DNA of 7,471 nucleotides from a bacterium (GTDB lineage: Bacteria > Patescibacteria > Microgenomatia > UBA1400 > UBA12108): positions 1 to 7,471 of the forward strand of contig JAJYKS010000017.1 in NCBI GenBank assembly GCA_021788365.1, in the 5' to 3' direction. The translations under genes were made by a program, and so were the position numbers. Shown here in pieces: positions 1 to 5,421 of this stretch. Positions within the stretch are counted from its first letter, which is position 1. Each line of letters begins with the position of its first letter. Under the pieces are notes generated by a model, which worked only from the letters and a program-made list of their open reading frames with translations, searched no databases and was not told where the DNA came from.

Positions 1-1385
1 GACTCGGCTGTATACAACTTTTGTAGGGAGTCGGCAGAGCTTAAGTATTTAATAAAATCCCAAGCTTCGGCGGGATGTTTGCTGCCTGTGGGGACGGCTT
101 CCATCCAGTACGTCGCCCAAGCCACGTTGGTTGAGGGAAGTGTTGGGGCTGGGGCTATACCAAACTTTAGATTGGGGTTTATGGCTTTAATCTGCGCTGC
201 CTCCCATGATGGTGCCAGGATCATAGCAACGGTGCCGGTTGAGAATGCGTAAATACTATTGGGCTGGGATGCGTCCCATATTTTATCTTGTGTCGTGAAG
301 ATGGTATAAAACGTGAGTGCGTCCTGCACTGCTGTTGAGCTCGGATCACTTGGGTCTCCGGAGTTTTGTAAAATGAGGAGCCCTAAAATGTCAGACCAGT
401 GTTCAACGTTGCCTGTCGTCCCCATGGCGACTCCTGCCTGCGTAATAATACCGGTCGTCGCATCCCGTTTGGTTAAACTATATGCAAGCTTACGAAGCGC
501 GTTCCAATCTGTTGGTGGCGTTGCTCCGGCTGCCGAAAGCATATCTTGGTTATAAAACAGCGCGAGACCGTCAATTTCTAAGGGCAATGCATAAACCTTG
601 CCACCCGAGACCGCATTTTTTTGCACAACCGGGTAGTAGGCGGAGAGCCCACTCGTAGTCATCACTGTGTCTGGAGCCGGCGAGAGAATATTTACCATTT
701 CTGGCAGCCACGTATTGTGGATGCGGACAATGTCGGGCGAGTTTCCCTGTGATACAGATGACTGGATGCGAGAGCGGTAATTTTGCGGTGACTCCATGGT
801 GTAGGTAATTTTGACGTTGGGGTGAGTTGATTCGTAGCTCGCAATGAGAGGGTCTATAACTGAGGACGGTTCCCACAAACCCCAATAAGTAAGGTTGATG
901 GGACCTGTTGAGGTGCTAAACAACTTGGGTAGTACGGAGAAACCTAAGAATGCGAGTATGCCAAGCACCACGACGGCGATCGCGACGGGGATAAGATTGC
1001 GAAATGGTGAGGGGGAGACCGGAAGTGACGGAACGGATTGTGGGGGGACAGGAGCAGAAGGCTCCTCAGGACTTGTACTGACTTGTGTTGCGGGAGGCAC
1101 CTCGTAACCGACTGGTTCTGGGGTGGATACTTCTGGAAAAGCAGGAGGTGATCCTTCGGCTCCCGCGGATGCGCTTGGCGCAGGCGCGCCTGAAACTTCT
1201 CCTTCACTTTGTGGGGCGGGAGCTGGTGGGAGATCTGTTTGTGTCGGCGCTGTGTAGACGGTATTTGGCTCGGAAGTTGGTGGAGCACTACTGGCCGTAT
1301 CCGTGGGAGCGGCGGGGGCGGCATTTACCTTGTCGTCTACGGGTGAGGCTGTGTAGCTTTTGGTAGGATCCGGGAATTTGGCCAT
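1..1385 (-). CDS. Membrane-anchored extracellular solute-binding protein, family 1 (sugar ABC transporter type), 3' end missing
   Basis: I read this frame by hand from ATG at 1385: 461 full codons without a stop, running off the left edge. Residues 1-129 are rich in Pro, Ala, Ser and Thr and look disordered. Residues about 131-152 are a single hydrophobic helix (LIPVAIAVVVLGILAFLGF) followed by a Lys. From about 163 a periplasmic-binding-protein fold of the maltose/oligosaccharide type begins: INLTYWGLWEP, then SPDIVRIHNTWLPEM (216-230), YALPLEIDGLALFYNQDML (265-283), and KHPAEAWDFIKYLSS (436-450), which is typical near the end of the ligand domain. There is no signal peptidase site or lipobox, so the helix probably serves as an uncleaved anchor. 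The Pro-rich tail would then be cytoplasmic and the binding domain outside. The role is inferred: capturing a sugar for an ABC importer encoded further left. The family is well supported; the substrate is unknown. Confidence 0.9.
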   Translation of the reverse strand, partial: MAKFPDPTKSYTASPVDDKVNAAPAAPTDTASSAPPTSEPNTVYTAPTQTDLPPAPAPQSEGEVSGAPAPSASAGAEGSPPAFPEVSTPEPVGYEVPPATQVSTSPEEPSAPVPPQSVPSLPVSPSPFRNLIPVAIAVVVLGILAFLGFSVLPKLFSTSTGPINLTYWGLWEPSSVIDPLIASYESTHPNVKITYTMESPQNYRSRIQSSVSQGNSPDIVRIHNTWLPEMVNILSPAPDTVMTTSGLSAYYPVVQKNAVSGGKVYALPLEIDGLALFYNQDMLSAAGATPPTDWNALRKLAYSLTKRDATTGIITQAGVAMGTTGNVEHWSDILGLLILQNSGDPSDPSSTAVQDALTFYTIFTTQDKIWDASQPNSIYAFSTGTVAMILAPSWEAAQIKAINPNLKFGIAPAPTLPSTNVAWATYWMEAVPTGSKHPAEAWDFIKYLSSADSLQKLYTAE

Positions 1386-1391
1386 GACACC

Positions 1392-1419
1392 ATAATAACA
1401 GAAATGACTAATCTTGCAG
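1392..1419 (-). promoter_or_regulatory. Candidate promoter of the solute-binding protein gene
   Basis: On the minus strand a TATTAT box (1397 to 1392, five of six consensus bases) lies 6 nt before the ATG at 1385. A weak -35 (CTGCAA, 1419 to 1414) lies 16 nt upstream of it. Transcription would start at or next to the ATG. No Shine-Dalgarno sequence is present in the preceding bases. An alternative minus-strand TATTAT at 1432 to 1427, overlapping the valS -10 box, would give a leader of about 35 nt. Confidence 0.4.
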
Positions 1420-1431
1420 CAGAGGTATAAT
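1404..1431 (+). promoter_or_regulatory. valS promoter, probably giving a leaderless mRNA
   Basis: There is a perfect TATAAT at 1426-1431 and a partial -35 (ATGACT, 1404-1409; four of six bases), separated by 16 nt. The -10 box sits inside a perfect 5-bp-arm palindrome, GGTAT-A-ATACC (1424-1434). Only 7 nt separate the -10 box from the ATG at 1439, so the expected transcription start is at the start codon. No ribosome binding site or T-box leader can fit. Confidence 0.6.
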
Positions 1432-1438
1432 ACCCTTT

Positions 1439-3733
1439 ATGACTATGGAAAAGGTGTTTGACCATACAAAAGTAGAGAAAGCGATATATGAGGCGTGGGA
1501 GAGAAGCGGAGCTTTTGCTCCGCAGGTGCTAGATTTTAGGAGAGAGAAGAGAGGAAAGCAAAAACCGTATACCATTTTGATGCCGCCGCCAAACGCCAAC
1601 GCATCCCTCCATGCCGGACACGGGATGTATACGATCGACGACATCCTAATCCGGTGGAAACGAATGCAGGGCTACGCTGCCCAGTGGATACCGGGACGGG
1701 ATCACGCCGGATTTGAGACCCAGTTTGTGTACGAAAAACACCTAGCAAAAGAGGGAAAAAGCCGCCTCGATTTCGACCGGCAGACGCTTTACAACAACAT
1801 CGCCAAGTTTGTGGAAGATAACTCGGGGTTAATTTTTGAGCAGTTCCGCCGCCTCGGTTTCTCCGCCGACTGGAGCCGCTCCGTCTTTACCCTCGACCCC
1901 TACGTCTTAACTCAAGTATTTACAACGTTCAAGAAAATGGAGAGCGAGGGACTTGTGTACCGCGGCGACTACCTGGTACAGTATTGTCCGCACTGTGGAA
2001 CATCCCTCGCAGAGCTGGAGATACTACACGAGGAACGCGAGGACAAGCTCTATTACATTAAGTACAAAATCAAAGGAACTGACGAGTACGTGACGGTCGC
2101 GACCGTGCGACCGGAAACTATGTTTGGTGACAGTGCGGTTGCCGTACACCCCACAGACAAGCGCTACAGGAAACTCGTGGGAAAAGAGCTGGAGCTCCCC
2201 CTCACCACCCGCGCCATCCCTATTATCGCCGACGAGATGGTCGATACCGAGTTTGGGACCGGTGCTGTGAAGATTACCCCGGCGCACGACGCCAACGACT
2301 TTGCCGCCGGACAAAGGCACAACCTCCCTATTATTAATGTGGTAAATCAGCTGGGCAGAATGGTACTACCAAATGACGCCGCGCCGCGCGAGATAGACGG
2401 GATGAAAGTGAAGGCTGCGCGAGAGAAAACGGTAGAGGAGCTACAAAAAATCGGCGCCATCGAAAAGATCGACGAGCACTACAACCACTCCGTGACCGTA
2501 TGCTACAAGTGCAAGCGGGACATGGAGCCCATGACCGTGCCCAACTGGTATATCAAGGTCGAGACGCTGAAGCCGCCCGTTGTCACTGCTATTAAGAAAA
2601 AGCAGACAAAGTTCTACCCCGCCAAGTTTGAGAAACAAATCCTCGATTGGATGGCGATCATGCACGACTGGCCCATTTCCCGACAGGTGGCGTGGGGAAT
2701 ACGAATACCGGCATGGTATGCGGTCGGCAAGTCGGCGAATCAGCCCGCCAGCTTGTCAGCAAACCAGAGAATACATGTAACATTCCTCGACAAAAATAAG
2801 AAGCCTGTGTCGGGGCAGGTTGGTGAACTCTTGCAAACGTACCCCCTCGAGGAAATTGAAAAGGGATTACAAACGCTGACGGCACCAATAGACGCCAAGT
2901 ACGTCGTTTCGGAAATGAAGCCTGGCGAAGGATACCTCCAGGAGACGGATACGTTCGACACCTGGTTCTCCAGCGGGCAGTGGCCGCTCGTGACCCTCCA
3001 CGACGACGAATATGCGACCCGCTACCCCACCGACACGATGGCAACAATGGTTGATATTCTCAAGATCTGGGTCTCCCGCATGATGATGTTTGGCCTCTAT
3101 GTGCGGGGCGAGGTACCCTTCCGCAATGTATATCTCTGGCCGGCGGTTGTGGACGGCAAGGGACAGAAGATGAGCAAGAGCAAGGGAAATGTGGTGAACC
3201 CTATTGAGCTCGTCGATAAATACGGGGCGGATGCCCTGCGCATGGCGCTCCTTTTTGGCAATGGCGAGGGCGGGAAGGTGCCACTATCCGAGGATAAGGT
3301 GCGGGCGATGCGGAACTTTGGCAACAAGATCTGGAACATGAGTCGATTTTTCTTGCTGATGCAAGAAAAATCAGAGATTCAAGATTTAAGATTCATGATT
3401 CAAGAAAATAAACTCAAGAACGAGGATAAAGAAATGTTGAAACAACTTAACGATGTTATTAAGAAAATGACAACCCTCTTGGAAAAATTCCGTTTCTCGG
3501 AGGCGGCGGATACCATTTATGAGTTTGTGTGGCACGCGGTTGCGGATGTGTACATCGAGCATGTAAAGAGTCGTGAAGATAAAGGCGTGGCGCTCTCTGT
3601 TTTGCAACATGTACTGTTTACCAGTTTAAAACTCCTCCACCCGTTCATGCCGTTTGTGACCGAGGCTATTTGGAAAGAAATCAACCCAGAGGGTGGGATG
3701 CTCATCGTGGCGGAGTGGCCAATAGTCAAGTAG
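1439..3733 (+). CDS. valS: Valine--tRNA ligase, short form
   Basis: The enzyme attaches valine to tRNA-Val in the cytoplasm using ATP. This is a class I synthetase of 764 residues. The ValRS-type HIGH region is PPPNANASLHAGH (49-61) and the KMSKS loop is 577-581. The CP1 editing domain is visible as TVRPETMFGD (222-231) and GTGAVKITPAHDANDF (273-288). Cys183/Cys186 and Cys355/Cys358 form one zinc site. WPISRQVAWGIRIPAWY (411-427) is the usual block before the catalytic core resumes, but no Cys pair of a second zinc knuckle follows. The anticodon-binding domain ends at HPFMPFVTEAIW and AEWP, and the protein stops four residues after the final Ala-Glu-Trp. Typical bacterial ValRS (E. coli, about 950 residues) continue with a further helical region and a coiled-coil arm, absent here. 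Residues 646-656 come from a heptamer repeat. An ATG two codons downstream (1445) is an alternative start. Identity is firm. Confidence 0.97.
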   Translation: MTMEKVFDHTKVEKAIYEAWERSGAFAPQVLDFRREKRGKQKPYTILMPPPNANASLHAGHGMYTIDDILIRWKRMQGYAAQWIPGRDHAGFETQFVYEKHLAKEGKSRLDFDRQTLYNNIAKFVEDNSGLIFEQFRRLGFSADWSRSVFTLDPYVLTQVFTTFKKMESEGLVYRGDYLVQYCPHCGTSLAELEILHEEREDKLYYIKYKIKGTDEYVTVATVRPETMFGDSAVAVHPTDKRYRKLVGKELELPLTTRAIPIIADEMVDTEFGTGAVKITPAHDANDFAAGQRHNLPIINVVNQLGRMVLPNDAAPREIDGMKVKAAREKTVEELQKIGAIEKIDEHYNHSVTVCYKCKRDMEPMTVPNWYIKVETLKPPVVTAIKKKQTKFYPAKFEKQILDWMAIMHDWPISRQVAWGIRIPAWYAVGKSANQPASLSANQRIHVTFLDKNKKPVSGQVGELLQTYPLEEIEKGLQTLTAPIDAKYVVSEMKPGEGYLQETDTFDTWFSSGQWPLVTLHDDEYATRYPTDTMATMVDILKIWVSRMMMFGLYVRGEVPFRNVYLWPAVVDGKGQKMSKSKGNVVNPIELVDKYGADALRMALLFGNGEGGKVPLSEDKVRAMRNFGNKIWNMSRFFLLMQEKSEIQDLRFMIQENKLKNEDKEMLKQLNDVIKKMTTLLEKFRFSEAADTIYEFVWHAVADVYIEHVKSREDKGVALSVLQHVLFTSLKLLHPFMPFVTEAIWKEINPEGGMLIVAEWPIVK
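3376..3403 (+). repeat. Four-copy 7-bp tandem repeat inside valS
   Basis: Four head-to-tail heptamers can be read: GATTCAA (3376-3382), GATTTAA (3383-3389), GATTCAT (3390-3396) and GATTCAA (3397-3403), followed by GA. They encode roughly IQDLRFMIQ in the linker between the catalytic core and the anticodon-binding helices. This is a stretch where synthetases vary in length, so an in-frame insertion would be tolerated. Confidence 0.85.
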
Positions 3734-3744
3734 TCTTACTTGGC
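3725..3744. other. Stem-loop spanning the stop codons of valS and the antitoxin gene
   Basis: CAAGTA (3727-3732) and TACTTG (3737-3742) pair perfectly around a 4-nt loop. A G-T wobble and a G-C pair extend the stem to 8 bp (3725-3744). Both convergent stop codons (3731-3733 plus, 3738-3736 minus) lie inside it. No T-run follows on either strand, so it is not a classical intrinsic terminator. It may still protect 3' ends or mark the end of both messages. Confidence 0.45.
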
Positions 3745-4038
3745 GGGGAAAGTAAAGCTGAGGTCGGTACCAAGGGCGTTGGCGATTTTTTTGACAAGGG
3801 TAAAACTGGGCTTGGCGTTACCACCTTCGAGACGTGAAATTACAGCCTGGCCGGTACCGGCTCGCTTGGCCAACTGAGCCTGGCTCATTTTTTTTGCGAG
3901 ACGAGCGCCAATCATTTGGCGAGCAAGTTGGTACTCGGGCTGGATGTCTGCCCAAGCTTTACGAAAGCCAGGATCTTTCATTAAATCTGCCTCGACCTCG
4001 TCCCAAGTGCGTAGTTTGGTGATATCTATTTTTCCCAT
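3736..4038 (-). CDS. HigA-like antitoxin, XRE-family helix-turn-helix protein
   Basis: The protein has 100 residues. The N-terminal part (1-35) has the charged pattern TWDEVEADLMKDPGFRKAW. It is followed by an XRE/Cro-type helix-turn-helix at about 38-92, with MSQAQLAKRAGTGQAVISRLEGG as the core HTH and KPSFTLVKKIANALGTDL as the last helices. It should neutralise the toxin encoded just upstream and repress their shared promoter; this is known for HigA families and inferred here. The gene starts inside the toxin gene (13-bp overlap) and has its own strong AAGGAG ribosome site 5 nt before the ATG, which suggests translation independent of the toxin. Its stop is 2 bp from the valS stop. HigA-like is the best label; a MqsA or other XRE antitoxin is less likely because of the toxin-first order and the toxin type. 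Confidence 0.88.
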   Translation of the reverse strand: MGKIDITKLRTWDEVEADLMKDPGFRKAWADIQPEYQLARQMIGARLAKKMSQAQLAKRAGTGQAVISRLEGGNAKPSFTLVKKIANALGTDLSFTFPAK

Positions 4039-4331
4039 AAGTACTCCTTAGACCGTCGTGCAAGTATTTTCTTAGTTTCTTTGGTCATTTTTTGTGACTG
4101 CTTTCTCATAAGATGGATGACAATATATTCGGGCGCGACCTCAAGGATAAAGACTCTCCATTTGTCTGGCCGCAACTCCCAAATATTTTTGTCGATCTTT
4201 TTCAGATATTTCCGACTTAGGCCAAAACCATACTCTTTAAAGAGTTTTATGTATTCATTGATCTTTGTTTGGTCTTTCAGAGACAACCTGAATATCTCCT
4301 TATCGACTCTAGGGTCGGTAATAATCTTCAT
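4026..4331 (-). CDS. HigB/RelE-superfamily toxin (phage Gp49-like family)
   Basis: The protein has 101 residues, a normal length for the family. The Gp49-like/HigB core is visible: KYLKKIDKNIWELRPDKWRVFILEV (41-65) and IVIHLMRKQSQKMTKETKKILARR (70-93), including the WELR strand, Arg59 and the basic RK pair near 76-77 that such toxins use for RNA contact. Family knowledge predicts a ribosome-dependent mRNA endoribonuclease. No key element seems missing, so the toxin is probably intact. It is the first gene of a two-gene operon and its last 13 bp overlap the antitoxin start. The ATG at 4331 has no Shine-Dalgarno sequence, while the antitoxin does. That fits an excess of antitoxin over toxin. 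Confidence 0.88.
   Translation of the reverse strand: MKIITDPRVDKEIFRLSLKDQTKINEYIKLFKEYGFGLSRKYLKKIDKNIWELRPDKWRVFILEVAPEYIVIHLMRKQSQKMTKETKKILARRSKEYLWEK
4044..4049 (-). promoter_or_regulatory. Strong ribosome binding site for the antitoxin gene
   Basis: AAGGAG on the minus strand (4049 to 4044) lies 5 nt before the ATG at 4038, inside the end of the toxin gene. It fixes the antitoxin start and contrasts with the missing site before the toxin gene. Confidence 0.75.
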
Positions 4332-4347
4332 TTGTTAATGTATGACA

Positions 4348-4375
4348 AATTTATCATAATGTTTGCAATTGTCAA
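4348..4375 (-). promoter_or_regulatory. Candidate promoter of the toxin-antitoxin operon
   Basis: On the minus strand a perfect TTGACA (4375 to 4370) is followed after 16 nt by TAAATT (4353 to 4348; four of six bases). This would start transcription about 10 nt before the toxin ATG at 4331. Other -10-like words nearby (TATGAT at 4358 to 4353, TACATT at 4342 to 4337) have worse spacing to this -35, so the exact -10 box is uncertain. Confidence 0.35.
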
Positions 4376-4402
4376 CCTTCCTGAACTTTATACTATCATG
4401 TC

Positions 4403-4436
4403 AAATAGTTAGATTAAATAAATCTGAAAACTATTT
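4403..4436. other. AT-rich hairpin between regulator and toxin-antitoxin genes; possible plus-strand terminator
   Basis: AAATAGTT (4403-4410) pairs with AACTATTT (4429-4436). After a 3-nt bulge, AGATT (4411-4415) pairs with AATCT (4421-4425) around a 5-nt loop. Read on the plus strand it runs into CTTTTTT, like a weak intrinsic terminator that would stop transcripts coming from valS. Read on the minus strand it contains the regulator's stop codon but has no T-run. Confidence 0.35.
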
Positions 4437-5306
4437 CTTTTTTAGCTCGGCGGCGAGGAAGTCGTTGGGACCCCAGGAGGTAATCATTTCGTCGGTAATG
4501 GGTGTGGCCAGTTTCCAGAGCGCCTGGTGAATGCCGACCAGCGAGTCGGCCAAATTCTGAGAGCGGATCTTAAGGCCCCAGACCTCGTCGCCCTTGACCG
4601 AAATTATCCAGGTACGGTCGCCTTTTATTCGCGCCATCACTGACAGGCCGGTCAGCTCAAACGGGAGGAAGCGATGCTCTACCCTGTCCCGATAGTGGGG
4701 ATTACGCTCTACTTGATACGTGAGGACGTGCTTGCTCCATGGCGTTAAGGGTACCAGGTTCCGCTCGATGCATTTACCTTTTGACCAGAGCTGTATCCCC
4801 TTGTCTACCCCTGTGTTCATCTCCCTACTACCGGTAGCATCCATAGGAATCAGATAGTCGAAGACGTAGGTGTCCTGGTCGACGCCGTCGTAATCGAACA
4901 TGACGTGATTGGCCCCCTCCATGCCGGGGAAAAACTGGAAGTCGGCGTTGGTCTCGTTTTTTAAGAAGTCTTTCTTTAGAAATGGGAGAATCTCCACCAC
5001 GTCAACTTCTTGCTCTGTGAGGCTGGCCCGCTTGCCCCAGAGAATATCGCGCAGCACGCTCGGGTTTTTGGCCCGGACCTTGGTTTGCTGCTTCATGAGA
5101 CCGGTCGCCGATTCCATCTCTATTAGGCCTTTTAGCGCCAAATCTGTCAGCACGGCGTAAACGGTGGTCCTGGCGATACCGGTTGCTTTGGCGAGCGCAA
5201 ACGGCGAGGTCTCGCCGAGGCTGATGGCAGCCTGATAGACCGTGGCCTCGTTGTCCGAGAGGCCAAATTCCTTGAGTACTTGTTTCGTGCGCTTGGTGTA
5301 GTCCAT
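4431..5306 (-). CDS. TrmB-family (sugar-specific) transcriptional regulator
   Basis: The protein has 291 residues from ATG at 5306. An in-frame GTG at 5321 would add five residues (MSLRY); neither start has a ribosome site. I chose the ATG because the TrmB domain begins directly with MDYTKRTKQVLKEFGLSDNEATVYQAAISLG. The winged helix-turn-helix covers about 8-75, with ALAKATGIARTTVYAVLTDLALKGLIE (37-63) holding the recognition helix and wing start. Residues about 80-115 look like a helical linker. The C-terminal part (about 120-291) resembles the effector domain of TrmB-like proteins and ends with a helix containing LWKLATP. The ligand is unknown. The gene is divergent from a gene of unknown function and an MFS transporter, so it may control itself and them. 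TrmB proteins are best known from archaea, where they sense sugars; bacterial versions are less studied. Confidence 0.85.
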   Translation of the reverse strand: MDYTKRTKQVLKEFGLSDNEATVYQAAISLGETSPFALAKATGIARTTVYAVLTDLALKGLIEMESATGLMKQQTKVRAKNPSVLRDILWGKRASLTEQEVDVVEILPFLKKDFLKNETNADFQFFPGMEGANHVMFDYDGVDQDTYVFDYLIPMDATGSREMNTGVDKGIQLWSKGKCIERNLVPLTPWSKHVLTYQVERNPHYRDRVEHRFLPFELTGLSVMARIKGDRTWIISVKGDEVWGLKIRSQNLADSLVGIHQALWKLATPITDEMITSWGPNDFLAAELKKK

Positions 5307-5314
5307 ATATCGCA

Positions 5315-5334
5315 GTGACACGTATCACGTGACA
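5315..5334. promoter_or_regulatory. Candidate operator: palindrome plus direct repeats
   Basis: TCACGTGA (5325-5332) is a perfect 8-bp palindrome. GTGACA occurs twice in direct orientation (5315-5320 and 5329-5334), 14 bp apart, the second overlapping the palindrome. The site lies just upstream of the regulator's ATG and about 30 bp before the -35 box of the divergent gene, a usual place for an autoregulatory operator. Binding by the TrmB-like protein is inference. Confidence 0.35.
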
Positions 5335-5360
5335 TGATGTGTCGTCAGTGTTCGACAGTT

Positions 5361-5389
5361 TTGACAGTATGATACTCCAAACTTATAAT
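5361..5389 (+). promoter_or_regulatory. Full-consensus sigma70-type promoter of the gene at 5422
   Basis: TTGACA (5361-5366) and TATAAT (5384-5389) both match the consensus perfectly and are separated by 17 nt. Transcription should start near 5396, leaving a leader of about 26 nt. A short direct repeat GACAGT (5354-5359 and 5363-5368) overlaps the -35 box. A promoter this strong usually needs repression or drives a highly expressed gene. Confidence 0.8.
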
Positions 5390-5412
5390 GCGCGCAAGTT
5401 ATTTAGAAATAC

Positions 5413-5416
5413 GGAG
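5413..5416 (+). promoter_or_regulatory. Ribosome binding site of the gene at 5422
   Basis: GGAG lies 5 nt before ATG 5422. It decides between this start and in-frame ATGs at 5458 and 5461, which have no such site. Confidence 0.65.
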
Positions 5417-5421
5417 TAAGT

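Noticed and set aside
571..885. A 104-codon minus-strand frame
   Set aside because: It lies in a shifted frame of the solute-binding protein, whose own frame has clear family motifs here. The translation of the shifted frame shows nothing recognisable.
944..1324. A 126-codon minus-strand frame rich in Pro, Leu and Ser
   Set aside because: It is a shifted frame of the Pro-rich tail of the solute-binding protein. The repetitive, GC-rich codons keep the alternative frames open, and the real frame continues into a recognisable domain.
1386..1438. T-box or other leader control of valS
   Set aside because: The spacer is only 53 bp and the -10 box lies 7 nt before the start codon, so there is no room for a structured leader.
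2658..3047. A 129-codon frame antisense to valS
   Set aside because: It lies opposite the catalytic core of valS, is Arg/Pro/Ser-rich as expected for a shadow frame, and has no start signal.
5002..5328. A 108-codon minus-strand frame over the start of the regulator
   Set aside because: It overlaps the well-supported DNA-binding domain of the TrmB-like protein in another frame and shows no domain.
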